DNA of 22,461 bases, taken from assembly GCA_937995745.1 (NCBI GenBank), contig CALKIU010000149.1:1-22461 (forward strand), written 5' to 3'. Position 1 is the first letter of the stretch, and every line of letters starts with the position of its first letter. This document shows positions 1 to 7,283 of this stretch, piece by piece. A program made the translations under genes and the position numbers. The notes under the pieces are model-generated. The model searched no databases and had not been told where the DNA came from. It worked only from the letters and a program-made list of their open reading frames with translations. This stretch comes from an uncultured Bacillaceae bacterium. GTDB lineage: Bacteria > Bacillota > Bacilli > Bacillales > Cytobacillaceae.

Positions 1-107
1 TCCCTTCTGCCCGCTTTCCTTATCTTGTTTGGAACAGATTTGTTTATACTCGGCCGAATCAAACTATTCGCCTTTTGTTTGAATTTTTGATAAACCTCGA
101 TTTAATA

Positions 108-125
108 TATCTTGAATTCGAGATA
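108..125. promoter_or_regulatory. MhqR-like operator (inverted repeat)
   Basis: The 18-bp imperfect palindrome TATCTTGAATTCGAGATA is followed by AA. It closely resembles the B. subtilis MhqR (MarR-type, quinone and azo-compound sensing) box as I recall it, tATCTcgAAtTCgAGATaaaa. Only one symmetric pair of the palindrome mismatches. No matching target gene (azoreductase, dioxygenase, nitroreductase) is visible on the right, so the controlled gene would lie left of the window on the minus strand or has been lost. The family assignment is inferred from consensus similarity only. Confidence 0.5.
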
Positions 126-463
126 ATCTTATAACAAATCTATTTCAGTGTCAACAGATTTGTTTTTAGCCCGTGGCTTCCGGTCGGATTGTTAATGGTT
201 TTTCCGGAGGATTTATTGCTCACCAAATCTGTATGAGAGACAGTATGGGGATGGTCGTGCGGTCATTATTCTTGGGTGTTCCATTCATATTGGGGGCCAT
301 CCTTACTATTTTAATGCGCGAACATTTCAAAGCAAACGGCCAGAAGATTTTGTTTACTTTGGCCTGAGAACTTCCGTATACGTTGGGTGCGCTATTTTTC
401 GTTCCTTCCGTTTTCTCTTTTGCGAAAGCGGCTAAATCTCAAGCAAGCGGTTGTTTGTAAAAA
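126..463. other. Intergenic stretch, possible remnant of a membrane protein
   Basis: No convincing gene is present. A 64-codon open frame (173-367, plus) starts with GTG but has no ribosome binding site. Its second half is hydrophobic and ends in a basic tail (SLFLGVPFILGAILTILMRE), which looks like the last transmembrane helix of a transporter. This could be the 3' remnant of a lost gene or chance; the evidence is weak. Confidence 0.25.
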
Positions 464-512
464 AATGGTGGGACAGCAAACCTGTCCCCACGTCCCATTT
501 CCCCATGTCCCA
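464..512 (+). repeat. Dispersed GGGACA hairpin repeat, copy A
   Basis: The core at 470-488 is GGGACAG, loop CAAAC, CTGTCCC, a perfect 7-bp stem. It is preceded by AATGGT and followed by CCACGTCCCA and further TGTCCCA fragments. It lies 20 bases beyond the stop codon of the DUF4256 gene, so it could also act as a transcript end. Related copies are at 1651-1669, 3269-3287, 9519-9537, 9602-9627, 22402-22420 and 22444-22461. Confidence 0.75.
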
Positions 513-532
513 TTCCTACCCTCGCCCCATTC

Positions 533-1105
533 CTAAATCCGCAGCTGACCACGGAAGCCTCTGGAGCTGTAGTAGGAGTCGGCGCCGTTGTGGTAGAGGA
601 AGACTCGTCCATAGCGGCGGTCGCAAAAGAGGGCGCCGCCGAGTTTCCTCACGTCCGGGGGCGTTTGCACCCAGCTGGAGGTTTTTGTGTCAAATTCCTC
701 CATTTTCTGCAGCTCCCGGTACTGCTCTTCCGTCAACATCTCAATGCCCATAGCCTCGGCCATATCCATGGCACTCGTCTCCGGTTTGTGCTTTTTCCGG
801 GCTTCCAAAGCGGCGCGGTCGTAACAAACGCTTCTCCGGCCTTTTGGCGATTCTTTTACGCAATCTACAAAGACATACTCATCTGTTTCCGCACCAAACT
901 TTACCACATCCGGCTCTCCGCCGGTCCGCTCCATTTCGTACAACGACCAAAGCTTTTCCGGGCGAGCCTCCAATCTCGCCTGCACCTGTTCCCACTCAAG
1001 GCCGGGATGACGGTGCATATTTTTCTCAAAGCGCGCTTTCAACACATCCAATAATTGTGCGCGTTGCTCCGCCGTCAGTTCTTTTCGTTTTTGTTCCTCC
1101 GTCAT
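533..1105 (-). CDS. DUF4256 family protein
   Basis: This 190-aa soluble acidic protein begins MTEEQKRKEL and carries LLDVLKARFEKNMHRHPG near residues 19-36, which I recognise as the DUF4256 pattern, together with a C-terminal stretch of the type KLGGALFCDRRYGRVFLYHNGADSYY. The length matches the family. The ATG at 1105 is preceded by AAGGAGA at good spacing. There is no signal peptide or membrane segment, and the molecular function of the family is not known to me. The gene is monocistronic. A dispersed hairpin repeat (464-512) sits just past its stop, and about 660 bases of repeat-rich DNA separate it from the divergent FAD oxidoreductase gene. Confidence 0.75.
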   Translation of the reverse strand: MTEEQKRKELTAEQRAQLLDVLKARFEKNMHRHPGLEWEQVQARLEARPEKLWSLYEMERTGGEPDVVKFGAETDEYVFVDCVKESPKGRRSVCYDRAALEARKKHKPETSAMDMAEAMGIEMLTEEQYRELQKMEEFDTKTSSWVQTPPDVRKLGGALFCDRRYGRVFLYHNGADSYYSSRGFRGQLRI

Positions 1106-1316
1106 GTTTCTTTTCTCCTTATGCTCATAGTCAAGCTAGTTTAAGTATGTGTAAATTTTTTCATTTCTTTCTGGAAAAAATGGACAACGCCCTCTGTTCG
1201 CAAATCTATATGTTTTTGGGAAACGCCCATACGTCAGTCGGGGCACCTGTTTTGTCACAAAAACATCCTGAACACACTGCGCGCAACCATCTTTGCTAAG
1301 TGATAAAAATCATCAT

Positions 1317-1426
1317 ATTGGCGATTTCTCACGAGATATTGGCGATTTTTTAATTTTATTGGCGAAATTTAAAATATATTGGCGAAAATCTCGTTTTATT
1401 GGCGAATTCCTCCCGTTTATTGGCGA
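1317..1426. repeat. Six-copy phased ATTGGCGA array
   Basis: The octamer ATTGGCGA occurs six times in direct orientation, starting at 1317, 1338, 1358, 1378, 1398 and 1419, so the period is 21, 20, 20, 20 and 21 bases. The 12-13 bases between copies are AT-rich and not conserved. The period equals about two turns of B-DNA, which would place all copies on one face of the helix. The rest of 1106-1596 contains no gene that I can support. Confidence 0.85.
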
Positions 1427-1446
1427 ATTCCCTTCCATCGGTCTAT

Positions 1447-1493
1447 GTTCAAGAGGAAAGGGCGGCCCAAACGCCGCCCTTTTCCGATTGAAC
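1447..1493. terminator. Long terminator-like hairpin
   Basis: An inner stem AAAGGGCGGC / GCCGCCCTTT closes over the loop CCAAAC. It continues through GG/CC and a tandem G-A mismatch into an outer stem GTTCAA / TTGAAC. The full inverted repeat covers 47 bases. It follows the ATTGGCGA array directly and ends no recognised gene. It could terminate an unannotated transcript, or be part of a mobile or repeat element. Confidence 0.5.
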
Positions 1494-1597
1494 TTATCCC
1501 ATTTTAAATCGCAGAAATTCCAATAACCAAGATCGCTCCCCATTCGCGTGGTTCTTACCACCCTTATCCCGCCTGTCTTAACCCAAACATTGTAAAC

Positions 1598-1698
1598 GGA
1601 GGGACAACGAGCGCGGCCCAAGGCGAGTTGAATCATTGGCAATAAATGGTGGGACAACGAACCTGTCCCCACGTCCCGCTGTCCCCACGTCCCGCTCA
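1598..1698 (+). repeat. Composite dispersed repeat, copy B
   Basis: A partial unit (GGGACAACGAGC, then GGCGAG and AATCATTGG) is followed by AATAAATGGT and the hairpin core GGGACA-ACGAACC-TGTCCC (1651-1669), then CCACGTCCC twice. The same order of blocks recurs at 3158-3305. The two copies therefore form direct repeats on either side of the FAD oxidoreductase gene. Confidence 0.7.
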
Positions 1699-1766
1699 GC
1701 TTGCATATTTTGTGTGCGGGTTGAGGATACTCCTATTGTGAAATTCGCAGACAGGAGAGGGGTTTG

Positions 1767-2867
1767 ATGGAGATTGCGATTATGGGGGCGAGATTGTCCG
1801 GTTTGGCTTGTGCGATTACCCTGGAAAAGCACGGCGTGAGTCCGGCGATTTTTGAAAAGCGGGGGCAAGTGGGAGATCGGTTTGTGAACGGCGAAGTGCT
1901 CATGTCGATATTTTCGTGGCCGGTGAAAGATTGTATCGCTTCATTGTCAGAGGATTTCGGCATTTACTTAAAACCGGCGGCTCCTATACAAAAAATGCTC
2001 CTCTTTTCCAAGAACGAGCGGGCAGTCATCGAAGGACACCTCGGATTTTCCAACATCCGCGGCCGCGAACAAGATTCCTTTGAAGCCCAACTGGAAAAAC
2101 AAGTCCAATCCCCCATTCACTATCACTCCAAATACACGTATGAAGAATTGGCAAGCAAATTTTCCCATGTCATCCTGGCTGCCGGAGACGGGGCCTATGC
2201 GAAAGAAACGGGCAATTTCCGGGAGGATTTAACCGTTTCTATCAAAGGAACAACCGTGGAAGGTGACTTTGACCGCTATACGGTGATGGCGTGGCTCGAT
2301 TATGATTTTGCCCCGTACGGCTACGGATTTGTCATCCCTTTTTCGAAAAAAGAAGCGACTGTTTCCCTGGCTATCCCTGATTATCACGGGGCTAACCGCA
2401 GCATCGGCGGGTATTGGAAAATTTTTTACGAAAAAGTTTGCCGCCAGCTGAATCAAGACTTGAAGATCACCGATCATTTTCAAATCACCGGCTATCCCAT
2501 CGGCATTTGCCGGTCGGGCCGGGTAGGGAACACGTTTTATGTGGGCAATTGTTTCGGAACGATGATGCCGTTTATGGGGTTTGGCCAGTATACCGCGCTT
2601 TTGAGCGGCGTCTATGCGGCCTACGATTTGCTCGGCCTGGGAAATTACGAGGAACTCATGAAGCCGCTCCGCCAAAGCTATGAAAATTCCCTCGTGTTGA
2701 GGAGGGCGATGGAACAGCTAACCAATGACGGAATTGACCGCATCGTCCGCGCCATGCAAGGGTATTGGGGCGAAAAACTGTTCCGGACAAAAGCGGTTAA
2801 TCCGTTAAAATTGGCCAGCTACTTGCTTCGGCCCTATATCAAATTCAAAAGGGGCTCCACTTCATGA
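1767..2867 (+). CDS. FAD-dependent oxidoreductase (geranylgeranyl reductase-like)
   Basis: This 366-aa protein opens with a Rossmann beta-alpha-beta unit (MEIAIMGARLSGLACAITLE) and later has an AAGDGAYAKETG segment. A C-terminal region, YVGNCFGTMMPFMGFGQYTA, matches the flavin-binding GD-like turn of the group 2 flavoprotein/geranylgeranyl reductase families. The substrate is not deducible. The ATG at 1767 is chosen over the adjacent TTG at 1764 because AGGAGAGG ends six bases before it. The dinucleotide motif reads GARLSG where GAGLSG is expected, so the second glycine is arginine (AGA, one base from GGA). This may weaken FAD binding, be tolerated, or be a sequence error. The gene stands alone between two copies of a composite repeat. 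Confidence 0.75.
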   Translation: MEIAIMGARLSGLACAITLEKHGVSPAIFEKRGQVGDRFVNGEVLMSIFSWPVKDCIASLSEDFGIYLKPAAPIQKMLLFSKNERAVIEGHLGFSNIRGREQDSFEAQLEKQVQSPIHYHSKYTYEELASKFSHVILAAGDGAYAKETGNFREDLTVSIKGTTVEGDFDRYTVMAWLDYDFAPYGYGFVIPFSKKEATVSLAIPDYHGANRSIGGYWKIFYEKVCRQLNQDLKITDHFQITGYPIGICRSGRVGNTFYVGNCFGTMMPFMGFGQYTALLSGVYAAYDLLGLGNYEELMKPLRQSYENSLVLRRAMEQLTNDGIDRIVRAMQGYWGEKLFRTKAVNPLKLASYLLRPYIKFKRGSTS

Positions 2868-3157
2868 AAATGTCATCACGAGGGCTTTTTTACATGAACT
2901 TTGACAAATTCGCGCAGGAAGGTTTCAACAGGAGGAACAGGGGGCTTGTTGCGGTAATTGAATAAACGTGCATCGGTCTTAAAGGATGATCCCAGCTTGC
3001 AGATAACATTGGAAAGAATAAAAGAGCCTTTCTACTGCATGATACCTGCCCATTTCGAAAGCGGTGTTTAATTTTGGCGTTCTCCGCTTCAAGTGGATTT
3101 TTCCCGGACCTTGGCACGAGCAGAGCCCATTTTGGCACGGTTCATTGTTGAAAAAAT
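2868..3157. other. Intergenic, no gene recognised
   Basis: No ORF here has both a ribosome binding site and recognisable composition. On the minus strand, fragments such as KNPLEAENAKIKHRFRNG and NYRNKPPVPPVETFLREFVK occur in different frames with stops between them. This could be a decayed gene, but I cannot assign a family. Confidence 0.4.
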
Positions 3158-3305
3158 AGCGGGACAACGAGCCCATCCCATGGCGAGCCCAATCATTATT
3201 GGGAATAAATGGGGGTACAGAAAATCTGTCACGTCCCACGGCGTGATCAATCATTGGAAATAAATGGTGGGACAGCGAACCTGTCCCCACGTCCCACCCC
3301 CATGG
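3158..3305 (+). repeat. Composite dispersed repeat, copy C
   Basis: It begins GGGACAACGAGC, then GGCGAG and CAATCATT. A degenerate hairpin unit follows (about 3209-3238, GGTACAG...CTGTCACG), then AATCATTGGAAATAAATGG and an intact core GGGACAG-CGAAC-CTGTCCC at 3269-3287. About 46 bases around the core are nearly identical to copy B at 1631-1677. Confidence 0.7.
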
Positions 3306-3419
3306 CCCGCCACCCTTGCCAATCATTGTGAGAAAAGTCATATCTCCTTGGAGGGATCTGGCTTAAGATAGTAAAAGTTATTACCAGTTGGTTATATATT
3401 TCATGATTGAGGTGCTTGC

Positions 3420-4235
3420 ATGAAAAGGTGGGTTATATTCGCCGGTATTGTGTTTTTTGCGCTCGTTTTCACTGCGGCATGCTCCAATCACGGGGATGGC
3501 GATCAAACAAAGAATTCCCGAGGCGGCGCCGGAGACACCGAAAATGTTCAATTAACCATTTCCGCGGCAGCCAGTTTAAAAGAAGCCTTGGAAACAATTC
3601 GAGACCATTATCAAAAAGAGCATCCCGAAACAACGCTGACTTTCAACTTCGGCGGTTCCGGGTCTTTGCAAAAACAAATCTCCCAAGGCGCGCCGGTTGA
3701 CCTCTTTTTCTCGGCGGCTAAAGATAAATTCGAACTGCTGGTCGACGCGGGACTGATTGCCAAAGAAGACGGCGTTGACCTTCTGGAAAATTCCCTTGTC
3801 CTGGTCGTTCCGAAAGGCGGACAATCCGTAAAAAATTTTGCCGATCTGGCAAAACCGGAAGTCAAGAAAATTTCCATCGGCATCCCGGAAACCGTGCCTG
3901 CCGGAACATATGCCAAAGAGTCGCTGGTAAACACAGGTATATGGAACGATGTGGAGGACAAAATTGTCTACGCCAAAGATGTCCGGCAAGTGCTGTCCTA
4001 CGTTGAAACCGGAAACGTTGATGCGGGAATCGTCTACAAGACCGATGCCTTGGTTTCCGAAAAAGCGGACATTGCCGCCGAAGCCGACCCGGCCACGCAC
4101 ACTCCTGTCGTTTATCCTGTCGGCGTGATTAAGGATTCCAAAAACTACGATGCTGCCAAAAAATTTTTCGAGTATTTGCAAACCGATGAAGCAATAGAGG
4201 TATTTGAGGAACATGGATTTTCTGTTAAGCGATGA
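3420..4235 (+). CDS. modA: Molybdate ABC transporter substrate-binding lipoprotein ModA
   Basis: This 271-aa extracellular binding protein captures molybdate (possibly tungstate) for import. Residues 1-20 form a lipoprotein signal peptide ending FTAAC, so Cys21 would carry the lipid anchor. The mature protein shows the ModA pattern: VQLTISAAASLKEALETI, FNFGGSGSLQKQI, GAPVDLFFSAA, ENSLVLVVPK, GIPETVPAGTYAKESL and GNVDAGIVYKTDA. The ATG at 3420 follows GAGGTG at suitable spacing. The 3' end overlaps modB by 23 bases, so the two are translationally linked. Molybdenum supply fits the molybdopterin-dependent formate dehydrogenase further downstream, although the two operons are separate transcription units. 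Confidence 0.93.
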   Translation: MKRWVIFAGIVFFALVFTAACSNHGDGDQTKNSRGGAGDTENVQLTISAAASLKEALETIRDHYQKEHPETTLTFNFGGSGSLQKQISQGAPVDLFFSAAKDKFELLVDAGLIAKEDGVDLLENSLVLVVPKGGQSVKNFADLAKPEVKKISIGIPETVPAGTYAKESLVNTGIWNDVEDKIVYAKDVRQVLSYVETGNVDAGIVYKTDALVSEKADIAAEADPATHTPVVYPVGVIKDSKNYDAAKKFFEYLQTDEAIEVFEEHGFSVKR

Positions 4236-4881
4236 ATTTTTAAGTCCTGTTTGGTTGTCCGTCAAAACAGCGGCCGTCTCCGGCCTGATCGTCATTATCC
4301 TCGGTACATTAACGGGCAAACTTCTTGCCCGGAGAGAGTTTAAAGGGAAATCCGTTTTGGAAACGGCCCTCATGCTTCCGATGGTTCTTCCTCCGACTGT
4401 TGTCGGTTTTTTCCTTATTGTGATTTTTGGAAAAAACAGCCCGGTCGGACAGGCGATTGAGTGGCTTTTTAACCAGCCTGTCATTTTCACATGGTGGGCG
4501 GCCGTGATTGCGTCAAGTGTCGTGGCCTTCCCCCTTATGTATCAGTCCGCCAAGTCGGGATTTCAAAGCGTGCCCCAGGATGTTGAAAATGCCGCGAGAG
4601 TGGACGGCGCCGGCGAATGGAAAATCTTCTTATTTATTTCCGTCCCCTTGGCCTCCAAAGCGCTTATTTCCGGAAGCATCTTGAGCTTTGCGCGGGCCTT
4701 GGGCGAGTTCGGGGCGACGTTAATGTTTGCCGGCAACATTCCCGGGGTGACACAGACGCTGCCGACGGCCATTTATATTGCCATTGATTCGGGGAACATG
4801 CACCTCGCTTGGATGTGGGTCATTTCTATCGTTCTTCTTTCCTTTTTCATGCTGCTCGCCGTCCGGACAAAACACGAATAA
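4213..4881 (+). CDS. modB: Molybdate ABC transporter permease ModB
   Basis: This 222-aa inner-membrane permease has about five to six transmembrane helices. It contains the EAA loop contacting the ATPase (ENAARVDGAGEWKIFLFISVPLA) and the conserved stretches LPMVLPPTVVGFFL and ARALGEFGATLMFAG. I start at ATG 4213; an in-frame TTG at 4204 would add three residues. The start lies inside modA, and AGAGGT upstream serves as ribosome binding site. A terminator follows directly, so no modC ATPase belongs to this operon. The ATPase must be encoded elsewhere or be shared. As far as I recall, the B. subtilis yvgL-yvgM pair also lacks an adjacent modC. Confidence 0.93.
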   Translation: MDFLLSDEFLSPVWLSVKTAAVSGLIVIILGTLTGKLLARREFKGKSVLETALMLPMVLPPTVVGFFLIVIFGKNSPVGQAIEWLFNQPVIFTWWAAVIASSVVAFPLMYQSAKSGFQSVPQDVENAARVDGAGEWKIFLFISVPLASKALISGSILSFARALGEFGATLMFAGNIPGVTQTLPTAIYIAIDSGNMHLAWMWVISIVLLSFFMLLAVRTKHE

Positions 4882-4887
4882 GATTGA

Positions 4888-4926
4888 AAAAAGAGGCCGC
4901 ACAATATGCAGGGCCTCTTTTTCTTC
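4888..4926 (+). terminator. Rho-independent terminator of modAB
   Basis: The stem AAAAAGAGGCC / GGCCTCTTTTT (11 bp) encloses a 13-base loop and runs into a T-rich tract. It begins six bases past the modB stop codon. Confidence 0.85.
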
Positions 4927-5628
4927 GGAGAAGTTTTCCAATATTTCAGTAAAACCATATCATATCCCTAGTCAAATTCCCTATCTTTTTTAATAAGTCC
5001 GCCATTGGCAAACAGGCCGTTTTTCTAATTCCAAAAATGTATGCGAGTAATCTTTGAGGAATTTGCGGAACTATCAATGCTTTTACGGGAACGGGATGCT
5101 AAATGCCGCGGAAATACAGACAGGTATATGCGGCAATTCAATTTATGTTCTGAAAAAACTGCGGAAAATATCATAGGATAGGTAACCTTTCACAAAGCCC
5201 CCATATCGTTTCCCTATTTGGGCATAGTCCTTTCTAATCGATTACCAAAACGCCGGGGCGTTGCTGCTTTTTGGGCGCTTGACATTTAGGATATATCCAG
5301 CGGTGCTGCCGGCCGTTTGTTCTCTGCCGATTTCCCCTGGTCCTTCATTCATAGAAATCAAAGCTGGAGTGATAATGATAGTAACGGAGCCTGTCCGCAT
5401 TCCCCCTGAAAACGGCGCGCCTCTCAAAATCCGGCGAAAAGCCCGCCAAAAATCCGGGGCTGACCGGAAAGTCTTTGTTGACTTTTCGAACAGCCCCCTT
5501 ATGGGAACACCTTCATGATGAAACGCTCCCGTTTCCTTGGCAGACAATTTTCCGGAAAAAAAGAAGCCAGAAGCCCATTGGCCAGGCCCGTGCCGCAATA
5601 GATCCCCCCGGCAAGTTTTTTCCGCCCT
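4927..5628. other. Intergenic, 700 bases, possible insertion-sequence end
   Basis: No gene is supported. Open frames on both strands at 5242-5598 lack ribosome binding sites and family-like sequence. At 5477-5497 the DNA reads GTTGACTTTTCGAACAGCCC plus C-rich sequence. Read on the minus strand this resembles the GGGGCTGTTCnAAAAGTC type of terminal repeat that I associate with several Firmicutes insertion sequences. No transposase fragment was recognised next to it, so it may be a solo end left by a lost element. Confidence 0.3.
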
Positions 5629-6045
5629 TCACCGCTTATTTTTTTTCAAACTCTCGTTTAACTCGGCTTCCACTTTTTTATAGTAAAAATATTTTCCGAA
5701 CCAAATCACGACGTATACAAAAACAAACAAAAGGAAGCTGATGAAAATGGCTTTGCCGGTGAAAGGAATCCATTTGGCGACAAAAAACACGATAATGAAG
5801 TAAACGGCTACGGAAAGGAAGAAATGAATGACCGTTTTTTTCAATGAACTCCAGCCGTTGTCCTCAAAAAGAAAGGAAGCCAAACCGAAATAAATTCCGA
5901 GAATAAAAGAACTGAGCATATACAGCCAAATTTGATCGACCGTTGCTTCGGCGCCGCCAAACTTCATAACCGTGAGGGCAATGAACGTAAAAATGCCGCC
6001 GATGGCGATCCCCATCATGCTTCTCCGCAAAATTTCAATCATCAT
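5629..6045 (-). CDS. DUF3021 family membrane protein
   Basis: This 138-aa integral membrane protein has four predicted helices (around GIAIGGIFTFIALTV, LYMLSSFILGIYFGLASFLF, TVIHFFLSVAVYFIIVFFV and AIFISFLLFVFVYVVIWF) and a basic C-terminal tail. This matches DUF3021, which is typically encoded next to a LytTR regulator. The start is ATG 6045 (or 6042), preceded by GGGAGGG; a longer frame upstream has no support. It overlaps the 3' end of the LytTR gene by 11 bases. By analogy with known LytTR/membrane-inhibitor pairs it may restrain the regulator, which is an inference. Confidence 0.85.
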   Translation of the reverse strand: MMIEILRRSMMGIAIGGIFTFIALTVMKFGGAEATVDQIWLYMLSSFILGIYFGLASFLFEDNGWSSLKKTVIHFFLSVAVYFIIVFFVAKWIPFTGKAIFISFLLFVFVYVVIWFGKYFYYKKVEAELNESLKKNKR

Positions 6046-6496
6046 CCGACTGCCCTCCCATCGCCAACCGATTCTTGATTGATGCCACATATTTCCGCGA
6101 AATATATTCCTTGTTTCCGGAACGGAAGTAAACGCACAAATTCCCGTTAAACGACAATTCAAAGCGTTCAATTTGATTTAGATTGCCGATGACCGATTTC
6201 GAAAAGCGCATAAAACCGTGCGGCGCCAGCATTTCCTCCACTTCATACAGCTTCATCCGCACCTCGACATTTCTTTTTCCGATGCGGGCAAATGTTTTCC
6301 GGTTCTCCGCATACACAAAATCAATCTCGGCCGGCTCGAGGAGAACCGTCTGCTCGTTCTCAACGCCAAAGATCCGTCTCCGTTTTTTCCCTTTGATGAT
6401 GGCAACAATCTCTTCCAATTCTTCGGTCCATTCGTTCGTTTTGATTGTAATCGAAGGCTCCGTATGTTTTTCATCAATTTCAATATTCAGTTTCAT
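6035..6496 (-). CDS. LytTR-domain DNA-binding regulator
   Basis: This 153-aa protein has a short N-terminal segment (residues 1-45) and a LytTR DNA-binding domain (about 50-147). The domain shows the sequence ALIDFVYAENRK-like core (PAEIDFVYAENRKTFARI), YEVEEMLAPHGFMRFSKSVIGNLNQIERF and YFRSGNKEYISRKYVASIKNRL. It lacks a receiver domain, as usual for the small LytTR proteins paired with DUF3021. ATG 6496 follows GGAGG at six bases. It sits 19 bases behind the permease gene and overlaps DUF3021, so all four genes form one operon. Autoregulation of the ABC exporter operon is plausible. Confidence 0.9.
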   Translation of the reverse strand: MKLNIEIDEKHTEPSITIKTNEWTEELEEIVAIIKGKKRRRIFGVENEQTVLLEPAEIDFVYAENRKTFARIGKRNVEVRMKLYEVEEMLAPHGFMRFSKSVIGNLNQIERFELSFNGNLCVYFRSGNKEYISRKYVASIKNRLAMGGQSDDD

Positions 6497-6515
6497 AATG
6501 AACCTCCATCGACAG

Positions 6516-7262
6516 CTATCCCTTCGCCCGTCTTAGAAAACGCGGATACCAAATTAATGCGAGGATGAATCCGGCCAGCCCGAATCCGAATAAGACAAGG
6601 GATGATTGCCAAAACAAAGACATTTTCAGCGTGCCGGCCATCGCTTCCTGAAACGCCTGGTGAGCCCAATATTGCGGCAGCAATTTGCTTGTTTTCTGCA
6701 AAATATCGGGCATCATCTCAACCGGCACCCACAGACCGCCGAGCAAAGCCCCTCCCAAGGCAATGACCTGCGTCAAGGCAATGCCCATATTATTTGTTTT
6801 CACGATGACGGCCAGCGCCAGTCCGATGCCGGTGACGGTAAATGTAAGCAGAACGGATAAAACCAGCAACGGAACGGGCTGCTCCAGCGGGATTTGATAG
6901 ACCAATTTTCCAAACAACAGCAATACAAAAATTTGTATCAAGACAATTGCCATAAAAGAAACCCATTTCCCCAGCAAATACCGGTTCGCCGGCAGCAGCG
7001 TGCTGGCAATTCTCGCCACCATCCCGGTTTGGCTGTCTTTAAGAAATGATTCTGTCATGGAGATCATAATAAAGAATACAAACATAATCGTAAAGCCGGG
7101 TACAATCGACAGGATAATCTCCCTGCTTTCCTCTTCTCCCGCTCCGGACGTGAAAACAGATATAAACAAGACCGTAAAGATCATCGGCAAAATCACCGAC
7201 CAGAAGAAAAGCCCCCGGTCTTGCAAGTTCTTCTTCATTTCCAACACAATGATCGCATTCAT
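6516..7262 (-). CDS. ABC-2 type transporter permease
   Basis: This 248-aa membrane protein has about six transmembrane segments and the ABC-2 pattern: an N-terminal cytosolic start (MNAIIVLEMKKNLQDRGLFF), a long loop after the first helix, and the late conserved stretch ALGGALLGGLWVPVEMMP. It would pair with the ATPase encoded 21 bases upstream to form an exporter; the substrate (peptide, lipid or drug) is unknown. I choose ATG 7262 because GGAGGG precedes it by about six bases; the TTG at 7268 directly abuts the ribosome binding site. The downstream LytTR and DUF3021 genes suggest stress- or peptide-responsive control. Confidence 0.85.
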   Translation of the reverse strand: MNAIIVLEMKKNLQDRGLFFWSVILPMIFTVLFISVFTSGAGEEESREIILSIVPGFTIMFVFFIMISMTESFLKDSQTGMVARIASTLLPANRYLLGKWVSFMAIVLIQIFVLLLFGKLVYQIPLEQPVPLLVLSVLLTFTVTGIGLALAVIVKTNNMGIALTQVIALGGALLGGLWVPVEMMPDILQKTSKLLPQYWAHQAFQEAMAGTLKMSLFWQSSLVLFGFGLAGFILALIWYPRFLRRAKG

Positions 7263-7283
7263 GTGCAACCCTCCATTCCCTAT

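Noticed and set aside
590..1299. Plus-strand ORFs opposite DUF4256 (154 and 151 aa)
   Set aside because: They are antisense shadows of a well-supported gene with its own ribosome binding site.
1317..1426. CRISPR array
   Set aside because: The conserved part is only eight bases and the spacers are about 12-13 bases, far from CRISPR dimensions; no cas genes are present.
3576..4490. 304-aa minus-strand ORF opposite modA
   Set aside because: It is a shadow of modA/modB with no ribosome binding site or family-like sequence.
5242..5598. 118-aa minus-strand ORF and an 85-aa plus-strand ORF in the gene desert
   Set aside because: Neither has a ribosome binding site and neither sequence resembles a protein family.
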